Assembly: GCA_026003235.1 (NCBI GenBank)
Contig: BPGW01000005.1
Location: forward strand, 62,001 to 126,000
Reading direction: 5' to 3'
DNA from: Bacteroidia bacterium
Lineage (GTDB): Bacteria; Bacteroidota; Bacteroidia; SpSt-205
DNA: 64,000 nt
This document shows positions 26,408 to 34,569 of this stretch, piece by piece. Position numbers and translations under genes: made by a program. How positions within the stretch are numbered: position 1 is the stretch's first letter; every line of letters starts with the position of its first letter. The notes beneath the pieces were generated by a model. That model was not told the DNA's origin. It made no database searches and was given only the letters and a program-made list of their open reading frames with translations.

Positions 26408-28024
26408 CTACATAGAGATAGAGCCTTTGCGGAAGTCGGTTTCGCCTATGCGCACATTTACGAGGGCGGGTTTTTGGCTGGCCAAGGCCTTTTCCAGCGC
26501 GTTGGGCAGGTCGGCGGTGTCTTCTACGTAAGCACCCCAGCCTCCCAGCGCTTCTACCATCTTATCGTAGCGAGAAGGCAGCAGGGTCGTGGCGATGGCG
26601 CGCCCGTAGAAAGGCAGCTGGGCACGTTTGATCTGGGTCCAGGCGGCGTCATTCCCTACTACCCCTACGAAGGGCAGGTTGAAGCGCACGGCTGTGTCGT
26701 ACTCCATGCCATTCAGGCCGAAGGCCCCATCGCCAAAGATCACCCACACATCGCTTTCCGGGTAGAGAAGCTTAGCGGCAATGGCGTAAGGGGCGCCAGC
26801 CCCCAGCGTGCCCAGCGGACCCGCATCCAGCCATTGTCCTAACCCCCTCGGCCGAATCGTATAAGCGGCGCTCCCCACAATGTCGCCGCCATCGCCAATC
26901 ACGATGCTGCGGGGGGTGAGTAGCTTGTTCACTTCAAGGCACATACGCAGGGGGTTCACAGGTCGTGAAGAGGCCGCAGCTTCGGCGGCGATCTGGGCTT
27001 CCCGGCGTTTTTCTTCCTGCAGGAGGGTTTCTTTCCAGGTGCTCCAGCTGTGGGGGGGTGGGGTGAATCGCTGGGCCAGCTTGTAGAGGAAGTGGCCTGG
27101 GTCGGCGTAGGCCTGCACTTGGCCGGGTCGGTTGCGATGGAGCTCGGCCACATCCCGGTCCACCCGTACAAGCTGAGCGCTTTCGGCGATGCTGGCCCCG
27201 TAGTTCAGCCGGAAGTCCAGCGGCACCCCCGCCAAAATGACCAGATCAGCTTGGGCTAAGGCCACTTTGCGAGAATGCAGAAAAAGCAGGGGATGATCGG
27301 CGCCCAGGGCACCCCGAGCCATGCCATTGGTATACACCGGCAGTCCAAGGGCCTCTACAACGCTGCGAATCTGAGGCGCATGAGGGGAAAACAGAATCTG
27401 GCTGCCTAAAAGCAAGACCGGCCGCTCCGCCTGGCCAAGCAGGTCCAGCGTCTGCTGAATCGCTTCTTCTGAGGCGGTAAGGGGAAGGATGTCGGCTTCT
27501 ATTTCTCGGGAAGGGTCGGGAGCCCGGTCAAAAAGCACGTCCATCGGACACTCCAGAAAAACCGGTCCCATCACACCGGTGGTAGCGGCTTGGAAGGCGC
27601 GCTGCACCGTGTCGGCCAGCTCTTTGGGCGAAGTGATGCGCACAGCCCATTTGGTGATAGGGGCCAGTACAGCCACGTGGTCCATTTCCTGCAGGGCCCC
27701 CATGCCAATCGTGGGCTGAGCCGCCTGGCCCCCAATCACGATCAGGGGGGTTTGAGAACGCCAGGCATTGGCGACGGCGGTAACAACATTCATCACGCCG
27801 GGGCCGGCGGTCACGGCGCACACGCCTATTTTACGGGTCAAGCGGGCCGCGGCCTCCGCTGCAAAGCCCGCCGCCTGCTCATGCCGAAAGTCTACCACAG
27901 GCACCCCTATGTCGGCACAGCCCTCGTAGATTTCCATGATGTGGCCCCCAGAAAGGGTGAATAAATGCGTCATGCCCGCATCTCGCAGCAGACGAGCCAG
28001 CAGCCGACCTCCCGTTTGCACCAT
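26408..28024 (-). CDS. Thiamine-diphosphate enzyme, acetolactate synthase / 2-hydroxyacyl-CoA lyase family
   Basis: The 538-residue enzyme has the three-domain ThDP layout. The catalytic glutamate is Glu49 in DFRHEQAAGF, the central domain is Rossmann-like, and the ThDP-Mg motif begins GDGAFGLNGMEYD with VVGND about 25 residues on. The GMGALQEMDHVAV and ITKWAV segments and the C-terminal TDFRKGSISM resemble the ILVBL/2-hydroxyacyl-CoA lyase and oxalyl-CoA decarboxylase branch more than biosynthetic IlvB. No IlvN small subunit is nearby. I corrected the start to ATG 28024, four bases after a perfect -7 box; the longer frame to 28240 overlaps the divergent lipoprotein gene. The substrate is unresolved. 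Confidence 0.85.
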   Translation of the reverse strand: MVQTGGRLLARLLRDAGMTHLFTLSGGHIMEIYEGCADIGVPVVDFRHEQAAGFAAEAAARLTRKIGVCAVTAGPGVMNVVTAVANAWRSQTPLIVIGGQAAQPTIGMGALQEMDHVAVLAPITKWAVRITSPKELADTVQRAFQAATTGVMGPVFLECPMDVLFDRAPDPSREIEADILPLTASEEAIQQTLDLLGQAERPVLLLGSQILFSPHAPQIRSVVEALGLPVYTNGMARGALGADHPLLFLHSRKVALAQADLVILAGVPLDFRLNYGASIAESAQLVRVDRDVAELHRNRPGQVQAYADPGHFLYKLAQRFTPPPHSWSTWKETLLQEEKRREAQIAAEAAASSRPVNPLRMCLEVNKLLTPRSIVIGDGGDIVGSAAYTIRPRGLGQWLDAGPLGTLGAGAPYAIAAKLLYPESDVWVIFGDGAFGLNGMEYDTAVRFNLPFVGVVGNDAAWTQIKRAQLPFYGRAIATTLLPSRYDKMVEALGGWGAYVEDTADLPNALEKALASQKPALVNVRIGETDFRKGSISM

Positions 28025-28028
28025 TCGG

Positions 28029-28036
28029 CAAATGTA
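28029..28036 (-). promoter_or_regulatory. -7 promoter box TACATTTG for the ThDP-enzyme operon
   Basis: Perfect TAnnTTTG ending four bases before ATG 28024, implying a leaderless transcript. Confidence 0.65.
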
Positions 28037-28074
28037 AGCTAAACCTCTGCGCCCCCAGTGCCTTAGAAAATGCT

Positions 28075-28082
28075 TACCTTTG
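28075..28082 (+). promoter_or_regulatory. -7 promoter box TACCTTTG for the OmpA/TPR lipoprotein gene
   Basis: Perfect TAnnTTTG, 17 bases before ATG 28100. It is divergent from the box at 28029-28036. Confidence 0.55.
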
Positions 28083-28098
28083 CCGTAATCCCTTACGG
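28083..28098. promoter_or_regulatory. Inverted repeat CCGTAA-TCCC-TTACGG at the transcription start
   Basis: A perfect six-base inverted repeat fills the space between the -7 box and ATG 28100. It could be a 5' hairpin or an operator. The gap here (17 bases) is longer than at other promoters of the window. Confidence 0.4.
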
Positions 28099-28099
28099 T

Positions 28100-30046
28100 A
28101 TGCGAGCACAAAATACCATAAGCCTCGGATTTCTCCTGCTGATAGGTACAGCTTGTGGCCCCAAAGACCTCATCAACAAGACTAAATACGGCGGGAAAAC
28201 TTACAAAAACACCTGCGAGACCTTCAAGAAGGACGTCCAAGCCGCCCTGGATGCCAACAACGATCCCGCTACCCTACGCATAAGCGAGTATGACAACAGC
28301 CAGTTTGACCCCACTTTTGTGGAGCCTGGGCAGTTCCTCCAAGCCAACGATACCCTCTACTTTCGCCTGGCCAATGACCTTGAGTACGGCAAGTACCTTC
28401 AGAAGGGAGTGGCTATCATCGTGCGGGTAGACTACAGTACCCCTTCTCATCTGGCTAATATGGAGGCTGACCCCCAAGGAACCGTCGGTGAGCTTATCAT
28501 CACGGAGGGCTATTACAAGGCGAACGCTCAGCCCTTCTTTGTTTATAAGATTCCCCTGGGAGGCAAAAAGCTGGATGGGAAGCAGGTTTCTTTGTACTTT
28601 TCTGTGGTCAAGTTAGACAGTCGGGGGAAGGTGGTGAAAGTCTACTGCGATTCCCGCAACAAACCTTTTGGGCCGGCGGATCCTGCTTGCTGCACCTCGC
28701 AGCCCTGGGCCCGGGTGCGCACAGGGATAAAAGCGGCACTCCCTGACCTGCCTATCCGAGACGAACAGTACCGGTACGAAGGCTTTGAAGGCACCCTTGA
28801 CTTGATTTTCCCCATCATGTCCACCAAGTTCAACCGTAAAGAGCTCACCGACGCCATCCTCCAGTATGTGAGTAAGTACGAGCAAATGGGCTATCTCGTT
28901 CAAGCCATCAAAATTGAAGGCTACGCTTCCCCCGATGGTCGCTTGGAGCTAAACCAGAAACTTTCCCAGGGCCGCATGGAAGCTGTTGTAGGGGACCTAA
29001 AGGAGCACTTCGTGAAAAAGATGGGCCGCGAAGTGCCTATGGAAGGGATAGGCCGAGGAGAGGATTGGCAGCGCTTTGATATCCTGGTCAAGACCGCCGA
29101 CTTTACGGAGGAGGAACGCGGGGAGATCCTTCGCATCGCTGCCCAGCCCATCCATGAGGACGACCGCGAGAAACAACTTCGTAAACTCCCCTACTGGCCT
29201 AAAATTCGCGAAAAAGTCCTGCCTTTCTGTCGGCATGCGTTGGTGACCTTCTCCTTTACTTATCAGCCCGACAAGATGTACGTTGAGCGCTACAATGCCC
29301 CTATGCCCCTCCTGGCGCCAGAGCTGTACAATGTGGCTACCAAGACCTTTATCATAAGTCGCTTTCGCCCTGGCGTGAACGCCCGCCAGAATCTCGGCAT
29401 CCTCAATACCCTTATAGACACCCGGGGCAACCGCACGGCCAACCTGCTGGCGATGCGCTCCACCTATTACTTTGCTTTAAGTGATCTCAAGAACGCTGTC
29501 CGCGACATTGAAGCGGCGGCGGCCCTGGATCGCAACAACCCTGTCTACAGCATCGCTGCCCTGGCGTATCGCACGCAAGGCATTCAAGACCTCAGCCGTG
29601 ACGAAGCCATGCAGATGCTGGAGCGGTACAACGACCTGATTACGCGCACCCCCAACGATCGCTCCCTCTACATCAACCGGGCTATTGTGATGGACTACAT
29701 TGGCTGGCTATCCGGCGCCATCGCCGACAATAGCAAAGTGCTATCCCAAGAAGGGCGCTTGGCGGTGGCCTACAACAATCGGGGGGTCTCCCTCATGAAG
29801 GCCATGCGCCTACTGGAAGCCGAAGCCGATTTCCTCCAAGCGATTTCTGCGGATCCTAACCTGGCCGAAGCCCACTTTAACCTGGCCCTGCTCTACGCTT
29901 ACAAAGGCTACCCCGACAAAGCAGCACAAAGTCTGGAGCGCGCCATTGCGCTGCAGCCTGCCTTCCGCAGCGAGCTCAATAGCAACCCGGTCTTCCGAGT
30001 GGTGCGGGATCACCCTCGCTTCGGGAAGTTTACCACAGGCGGCTGA
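28100..30046 (+). CDS. Lipoprotein with OmpA-like and TPR domains
   Basis: The 648-residue protein begins with a lipoprotein signal (MRAQNTISLGFLLLIGTAC, acylated Cys19). The first 210 residues are beta-rich and unassigned. An OmpA-like peptidoglycan-binding segment follows (IKIEGYASPDGRLELNQKLS, about 270-290, with family SxxRA replaced by SQGRM). The C-terminal 200 residues are tetratricopeptide repeats (for example AYNNRGVSLMKAM, AHFNLALLYAYKG). It is probably anchored in the outer membrane facing the periplasm, holding the envelope or a complex together. OmpA plus TPR combinations occur in Bacteroidota gliding and type IX-related proteins, but I cannot assign it to a named one. It is a single-gene transcript with its own promoter and terminator. 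Confidence 0.8.
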   Translation: MRAQNTISLGFLLLIGTACGPKDLINKTKYGGKTYKNTCETFKKDVQAALDANNDPATLRISEYDNSQFDPTFVEPGQFLQANDTLYFRLANDLEYGKYLQKGVAIIVRVDYSTPSHLANMEADPQGTVGELIITEGYYKANAQPFFVYKIPLGGKKLDGKQVSLYFSVVKLDSRGKVVKVYCDSRNKPFGPADPACCTSQPWARVRTGIKAALPDLPIRDEQYRYEGFEGTLDLIFPIMSTKFNRKELTDAILQYVSKYEQMGYLVQAIKIEGYASPDGRLELNQKLSQGRMEAVVGDLKEHFVKKMGREVPMEGIGRGEDWQRFDILVKTADFTEEERGEILRIAAQPIHEDDREKQLRKLPYWPKIREKVLPFCRHALVTFSFTYQPDKMYVERYNAPMPLLAPELYNVATKTFIISRFRPGVNARQNLGILNTLIDTRGNRTANLLAMRSTYYFALSDLKNAVRDIEAAAALDRNNPVYSIAALAYRTQGIQDLSRDEAMQMLERYNDLITRTPNDRSLYINRAIVMDYIGWLSGAIADNSKVLSQEGRLAVAYNNRGVSLMKAMRLLEAEADFLQAISADPNLAEAHFNLALLYAYKGYPDKAAQSLERAIALQPAFRSELNSNPVFRVVRDHPRFGKFTTGG

Positions 30047-30073
30047 GGCGCACGTAGAGAACGTATACCCTGT

Positions 30074-30112
30074 GGGGCTTTCCGGGTTAGGCTGGAAAGC
30101 CCCTTTGCGTTT
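30074..30112 (+). terminator. Rho-independent terminator after the OmpA/TPR lipoprotein gene
   Basis: A perfect ten-base stem (GGGGCTTTCC at 30074-30083 with GGAAAGCCCC at 30094-30103) is followed by TTTGCGTTT. It sits between convergent genes; the T-rich side favours plus-strand termination. Confidence 0.85.
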
Positions 30113-30809
30113 ATAGTAAAAACTGCGTGTGCACCAAGGGGAGTTGGTTTGACTCAGGGGCCTGGGCCGGATCGCAGTGGTAGCCCCACACTTCAGCTTG
30201 TCCAAGCCAAGGATAGAGATCTTCGTGGTAGCAGTGCGTAGGCACCCGCCGGAAAGCCACATCATGAAACACCCACAGGGGCTGATGCGCTTCTACCCAT
30301 CCCGGCTCTCTTAGGACAGGAACCGGCTGGCCAATGTCCCCACTGTAGAGCAGGTGTAAGGTTGAGCTTGAAAAGAGATACGCACAGCTGGGCATGTGGG
30401 GCATGTGCAGGCCTGAAGTGGGAATGGCGCTCACAAACGCAAACTGCGCAGCAGGCAGCAAAATCACCTCGGCAAAGCGCTCCACGAAACCCATTAAGAA
30501 GTGCAGGTAAGTGTAGAGTTTAGCCTGGAGTTCGGCAGTGCCCACGAGCACCGGTAGGGGTGGGAGCTGGCTGAGAAAATGGCGGTGGTAAAGCAGCGCA
30601 GACAAACTGCCTATGTGGTCGTCGTGTACGTGGGTGATGCAGATGGCGTCTATTTTTTCTATGAGGCCTCTTTCAACAAGGCGGGGATAGACGGTGAAAC
30701 CGCAGTCTATGAGGAAGGTATAGCCTTCCCAGGTAAGCAAAGCCGCTGAGTTGCCCCAGGCCAGGTCATGGGCCCCGCCAGCGCCCACGAACCGGATCGC
30801 CGGCTTCAT
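30111..30809 (-). CDS. Metallo-beta-lactamase-fold hydrolase (RNase Z-like)
   Basis: The 232-residue protein has the metal motif THVHDDH (His60, His62, Asp64, His65), a later HMPHMP histidine pair, Asp178 in YSGDIG and a C-terminal histidine region. This is the MBL-fold dinuclear zinc site, of the RNase Z / phosphodiesterase type. The characteristic RNase Z exosite arm is absent and the protein is shorter than tRNase Z, so the substrate is unknown. Its start overlaps the bcp stop by four bases. Confidence 0.82.
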   Translation of the reverse strand: MKPAIRFVGAGGAHDLAWGNSAALLTWEGYTFLIDCGFTVYPRLVERGLIEKIDAICITHVHDDHIGSLSALLYHRHFLSQLPPLPVLVGTAELQAKLYTYLHFLMGFVERFAEVILLPAAQFAFVSAIPTSGLHMPHMPSCAYLFSSSTLHLLYSGDIGQPVPVLREPGWVEAHQPLWVFHDVAFRRVPTHCYHEDLYPWLGQAEVWGYHCDPAQAPESNQLPLVHTQFLL

Positions 30810-31273
30810 GCGCCATTCAGGATCTGCTGGGCATGGGCTTCCGTCTTGACCTGCGTGATCACGCGCTCCACTCGGCCGTTTTCGTCAAGGATGTAAGTAA
30901 GGCGCTGGGTGCCTTCGTACTCCTTGCCATACATGCGCTTTTTGCCCCAAGCGCCATACGCCTGGATGATTTTTTTCTCCGGATCGGCCAGCAGCGGAAA
31001 AGGGAGCCCATACTTTTCCGCGAATCGCTTGTGGGAGGCCACGTCGTCCGCGCTTACTCCAAGGACCACATAGCCGGCCGCCTGGAGCTCAGCGTAATGA
31101 TCCCGGAGGTTGCAGGCTTCTTTGGTGCAGCCAGGGGTGTCGTCTTTGGGGTAAAAGTACAGCACCACCTTTTTGCCCCGAAAGTCCGATAAGCGAACCT
31201 CATGGCCATGCTGGTCCACCGCAGTAAAGTCTGGTGCCTCGGTGCCTACAGGTAGGAGCGTACTAGGAGCCAT
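30806..31273 (-). CDS. bcp: Thioredoxin-dependent peroxiredoxin, Bcp/PrxQ type
   Basis: The 155-residue peroxiredoxin reduces hydrogen peroxide and organic peroxides. The peroxidatic Cys49 and resolving Cys54 lie in DTPGCTKEACNLRD, the five-residue spacing of the alpha-type PrxQ. Length and the YPKDDTPG block are typical. It is followed with a four-base overlap by the MBL hydrolase and lies 17 bases after the secreted unknown, so the three probably share a transcript. Confidence 0.95.
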   Translation of the reverse strand: MAPSTLLPVGTEAPDFTAVDQHGHEVRLSDFRGKKVVLYFYPKDDTPGCTKEACNLRDHYAELQAAGYVVLGVSADDVASHKRFAEKYGLPFPLLADPEKKIIQAYGAWGKKRMYGKEYEGTQRLTYILDENGRVERVITQVKTEAHAQQILNGA

Positions 31274-31290
31274 GCTTCCCCTAACAAAAT

Positions 31291-31914
31291 TCAGTCGTCC
31301 GAAGGTAAGTCCTCATCGGGTTGGATCCAATCGGAGGGCTGCTCCTGGGGCTCTTCCGGTTCGTCGGGCTCGTCGTCCACAGGCTCCACCACCTGAGATT
31401 GATTGAGAAGGAAGTCCAGCTCGTCGTACTGGATATTCCCTTGGGTAGGGGGCACATAAGCCAGCGCATATTCCGTATACAGACGCTTAGGGGGGATCTT
31501 GAGGTGTTTCTCGGCTGCTTTTTCTATAAAGTATCGCAGGTCCTCTGTAAAAGTTATAGGACTTTGTACGCGCCGGGGAGATGGTTGATATGGACCAACG
31601 TTCTGAAAGGCTATAAGATTTTCGCATCCAAGGCTAATAACATAGGTGTATCGCTCGGTGATGAGCTTAAACTGCGGAACAAAGCATTCTGCTATGGACC
31701 TATCTTTTTCTTCATCAGGCTCATCTATAAAAGTTTCTTCCCAATCGTCGCTGGGCAAGCGAATCGTGACGCGTTTTTCTTCCCAGGAGGGGTGGAGGAC
31801 GTTGTCGGAAGTGAGGTCAGGGGATCGTTTGAGCTTGACAAGAATGCACTGGGCTTTTTGGGCCAGCGCGGAAGGAAAGGTCACCAAACAGCTTAGCAGG
31901 AAGACGAAGCGCAC
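31291..31914 (-). CDS. Secreted protein of unknown function with acidic C-terminus
   Basis: The 207-residue protein has a strong signal peptide (MRFVFLLSCLVTFPSALAQ). No known domain is recognised. The last 35 residues are extremely rich in Asp, Glu and Pro (EPVDDEPDEPEEP), probably disordered and perhaps calcium-binding. I moved the start to GTG 31914, three bases after a perfect TATTTTTG box. The longer TTG start at 31929 would place the initiation codon inside the promoter box and add residues before the signal peptide. Confidence 0.7.
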   Translation of the reverse strand: MRFVFLLSCLVTFPSALAQKAQCILVKLKRSPDLTSDNVLHPSWEEKRVTIRLPSDDWEETFIDEPDEEKDRSIAECFVPQFKLITERYTYVISLGCENLIAFQNVGPYQPSPRRVQSPITFTEDLRYFIEKAAEKHLKIPPKRLYTEYALAYVPPTQGNIQYDELDFLLNQSQVVEPVDDEPDEPEEPQEQPSDWIQPDEDLPSDD

Positions 31915-31917
31915 CCC

Positions 31918-31925
31918 CAAAAATA
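31918..31925 (-). promoter_or_regulatory. -7 promoter box TATTTTTG for the secreted unknown, bcp and MBL genes
   Basis: Perfect TAnnTTTG ending three bases before GTG 31914. It lies in the 18-base gap after the DUF59 gene. Confidence 0.6.
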
Positions 31926-31932
31926 CCAAAAT

Positions 31933-32247
31933 TTACAATAGCCCCAGTTGAATGCGGGCGTTTTCGCTCATGCGGCTCATATCCCAGGGCGGGTCAAAGG
32001 TCACCTCCACTTGCACCTGACGCACGCCAGGCACGGCTTCCACAGCTTTTTTGACTTCGTCGGGCAGGTGCTGCGCAGCCGGACAAAAAGCCGAAGTTAA
32101 GGTCATCACAATATGTACCTCGCCAGCGGGGTTGACTTCAATGTGGTAGATAAGCCCCAGCTCGTAAATATCTACCGGTATTTCCGGGTCGTACACTTCC
32201 TTCAAGGCTCGGATAACCGCTTCTTGCAAGGCGGCAGGGTCTTGCAT
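31933..32247 (-). CDS. DUF59/MIP18 family Fe-S cluster assembly protein (SufT-like)
   Basis: The 104-residue protein spans one MIP18/DUF59 domain: DPEIPVDIYELGLIY (about residues 20-34), MTLTSAFCPAAQHLP with the conserved cysteine, and VEVTFDPPWDMSRMSE. Such proteins help mature Fe-S proteins. It lies five bases after sufU, matching the usual SUF operon order. ATG 32247 was chosen because the longer frame overlaps sufU. Confidence 0.92.
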   Translation of the reverse strand: MQDPAALQEAVIRALKEVYDPEIPVDIYELGLIYHIEVNPAGEVHIVMTLTSAFCPAAQHLPDEVKKAVEAVPGVRQVQVEVTFDPPWDMSRMSENARIQLGLL

Positions 32248-32252
32248 GGCAG

Positions 32253-32720
32253 CTATTCGGTTGAGACGATTTTTTGTTCGGGCTGGTGCAGGGCTGCGCG
32301 TAAGGTGTGCCAGGGGAGGGTGGCACACTTGACGCGCATGGGGAAGTTCCGTACTGTGGCAAAGAGGGCCAGCTTTTCTCGGGCAGCGGCCGGCAGGCTC
32401 TCCGCATGTGGGGATTCTGGCTGGGTTAGCAGCTCGTGGAAGGCCTCAAAAGCCTGATCGGCTACTTGCAAGGAGGCTTGCTTGACGAGGGTGGTCATGA
32501 TAGAGGCCGAGGCTTTGCATATAGCGCAGCTTCGGCCCTCAAAGCGTATATCTTCAATGCGGTCGCCTACAACCCTCAGTGTAAGGTGAATGTGATCCCC
32601 ACATAGGGGGTTATACCCTTCTGCCTCGTGCGTGGGGTTTTCCAGCCGCCCGTAGTTGCGAGGGTAATGGTTATGCTCCAAGAGGATATCCTGGTACAGG
32701 TTTTTTAGGTCGCTGTCCAT
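32253..32720 (-). CDS. sufU: SUF system scaffold/sulfurtransferase SufU
   Basis: The 155-residue NifU-N-like protein has the three zinc-binding cysteines in NPLCGD, GRSCAICKAS and VKCATLPW, plus the SufU-specific insert between the second and third cysteine regions. It accepts sulfur from the cysteine desulfurase SufS during Fe-S assembly. SufB, C, D and S are not in the window. It is coupled to the DUF59 gene. Confidence 0.93.
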   Translation of the reverse strand: MDSDLKNLYQDILLEHNHYPRNYGRLENPTHEAEGYNPLCGDHIHLTLRVVGDRIEDIRFEGRSCAICKASASIMTTLVKQASLQVADQAFEAFHELLTQPESPHAESLPAAAREKLALFATVRNFPMRVKCATLPWHTLRAALHQPEQKIVSTE

Positions 32721-32745
32721 GTTGGCAAGTTAAACAAAAACCCCT

Positions 32746-33555
32746 TTAGGAGAGGGTGAGGCGTTGGAGCTCTTTCTGCAGGCGCTGCAGGTAAGGGGCT
32801 GCTTCCAGCATGCGCACGCCGTACCAGCTAAAATAATCCCCCCGCACTACGACAAGGTGAGCCTGAGGCCAGTAGCGCTGCAGTTCGGGAAAGTGCTTTT
32901 CGGAGAAAGGGTAGGGTTCGGTGCTCAGCAGCACGCAAGTGGGTGCCAGGCGTTCGGGCTGGTCCAGGGCAGGGTAGCGGCCTGGCAGGGAAGCGGCTAC
33001 GTTGTCCCAGCCCAGGCGAGTAAGGAGGCTGTGGATGAAGGTGCCTTGGCCGGCAGCCATGTAGGGCTTGCGCCAGATTAGGTACAAAACAGGGATCGGC
33101 GAGGTAGTAGGGGGCAGGGCTGCAAAAGCGGCGTCTATTTTTTCTATGAGAGCTTCTGCCTGAGGAAGGCGCCCCGTAACCTCCCCCAGCCGGCGAATGC
33201 TCTCTAAGGCTTCTGCGTAGCTTTCTACCTTCGTTACATACACCGGCGCTATCGCCGAGAGCTCCTCCACGATAGCAGGGGTGTTTTCTTCCTTCTGAGC
33301 GATGATGAGGTCAGGATTGAGCTGAGCGATCAGCGCCGCGTCTACTTTTTTGGTTCCTCCTACGACGGGGACTTTGTCTACGGCGGGGGCGGGATGGATA
33401 CAATAGCGAGTTCGGCCGACGATGCGATCTTCCAGGCCCAGCGCGAAAAGGGTCTCTGTTTGGGAGGGGCACAAGGAGACGATGCGCTGGGGTTCCAGCG
33501 GCACTTGGAGGGTTCGGCCCAGGCTATCCGTCAGAAAGCGCCGGGCAGGCTGCAT
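32746..33555 (-). CDS. BtuF-like helical-backbone metal/cobalamin-binding protein, apparently cytosolic
   Basis: The 269-residue protein has the BtuF/FepB fold: RIVSLCPSQTETLFALGL at the N-terminus, the VVGGTKKVDAALIAQLNPDLIIA block and a long central helix. Substrate-binding proteins of this fold normally serve ABC importers for B12 or iron chelates. Here neither ATG 33555 nor a longer start gives a signal peptide or lipobox, and no ABC permease is adjacent. It may work in the cytosol or have another role. It starts five bases after the phoH stop. Confidence 0.78.
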   Translation of the reverse strand: MQPARRFLTDSLGRTLQVPLEPQRIVSLCPSQTETLFALGLEDRIVGRTRYCIHPAPAVDKVPVVGGTKKVDAALIAQLNPDLIIAQKEENTPAIVEELSAIAPVYVTKVESYAEALESIRRLGEVTGRLPQAEALIEKIDAAFAALPPTTSPIPVLYLIWRKPYMAAGQGTFIHSLLTRLGWDNVAASLPGRYPALDQPERLAPTCVLLSTEPYPFSEKHFPELQRYWPQAHLVVVRGDYFSWYGVRMLEAAPYLQRLQKELQRLTLS

Positions 33556-33559
33556 GCGA

Positions 33560-34548
33560 TCAAGGCGAAGAGGGGGAGGAGCGGGCACCTCGGGCGGCGT
33601 CGGCTTCGTAGAGGCGTACGATTTCACTTACGAGGGGATGGCGCACGATGTCGGTTTCAGTAAGGCGCACCACGGCGATCCCCGGCACCCCTTGCAGAAG
33701 CTGAATGGCATGCAGGAGACCAGAGTTTTCGGGTCGGGGTAAGTCTATCTGGCTCAGGTCGCCTGTGATGACGATGCGGGAGCGATGCCCGAAGCGGGTG
33801 AGAAACATCTTCATCTGGAGGCGGGTGGCGTTTTGGGCTTCATCCAGGATGATGAAAGCGTCGTTGAGGGTGCGCCCCCGCATGTAAGCCAGCGGAGCGA
33901 TCTCAATAATGCCCTGTTCTAACAGCTGCTGGAGCTTTTCAGCGTAGAGAGCATTTCCTCCAGCGAATCATACAAGGGACGGAGGTAAGGGGCGACTTTT
34001 TCGCGCAGGTCTCCAGGTAGGAAGCCCAGATTTTCGCCGGCTTCTACCGCGGGGCGGGTGAGGATGATCTTGCGAATCTGCCGTTCACGCAGGGCTCGGA
34101 CCGCGAAAGCCACCGCCGTGTAGGTTTTGCCGGTGCCTGCGGGGCCCACCGCAAAGGTGATGTCATGCGTCTCAATCGCTTCCGCCAGCTGGCGCTGCCC
34201 TTCTGTGCGAGGGGCCACCAGCTGACCCGAGACCGTGCGCAGAATGGGGGCGTAGGCGGAGGAGGGTAGCGACTCCCCTTCCCGAGAACGGCCCACCAGT
34301 TCCCGCACGCGCTCTTCGGGCAGACGCCCATGGCGACGCACTTCCTGTATCATGGCCTCAATGATGCGGTACAGGCTTTCAATTGCTTGGGGGTCGCCTA
34401 CCGCTTTGATGCTGCTACCTCGTGCCACCAGCTTCAGGGCTGGATAGGCTTGGCGCAGGAGCTGGATGTTGGTGTTGCCCACGCCGTAGAAACTCAGCAG
34501 GTCTACTCCCTCCAGGAGGATTTCTCGTTCGGCCACCTTTTCTGCCAT
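33560..34548 (-). pseudogene. phoH: PhoH family ATPase, reading frame broken by a one-base shift
   Basis: The N-terminal 200 residues carry the PhoH Walker A GPAGTGKTYTAV and the LTRPAVEAGENLGFLPGDL block. The C-terminal 107 residues, in another frame, carry Walker B IILDEAQNAT and the ITGDLSQIDLP block. Together they make a normal-length PhoH if the frame slips by one base near 33946-33951, where the coding strand reads CTCTCT. The missing piece between them (YAEKLQQLLEQGIIEIAPLA) is present in the second frame, so only one base is lost. This could be a true mutation, an assembly error in a dinucleotide run or, less likely, programmed frameshifting. PhoH proteins are ATPases linked to RNA metabolism. 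Confidence 0.85.
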
Positions 34549-34555
34549 CTGCTTA

Positions 34556-34563
34556 CAAAATTA
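34556..34563 (-). promoter_or_regulatory. -7 promoter box TAATTTTG for phoH
   Basis: Perfect TAnnTTTG ending seven bases before ATG 34548. It lies in the 21-base gap after the polyprenyl synthase gene. Confidence 0.55.
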
Positions 34564-34569
34564 CAGCGC

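Noticed and set aside
33919..33960. Programmed -1 frameshift in phoH
   Set aside because: No canonical slippery heptamer or downstream stem that I can see; simple one-base loss in CTCTCT is more economical.
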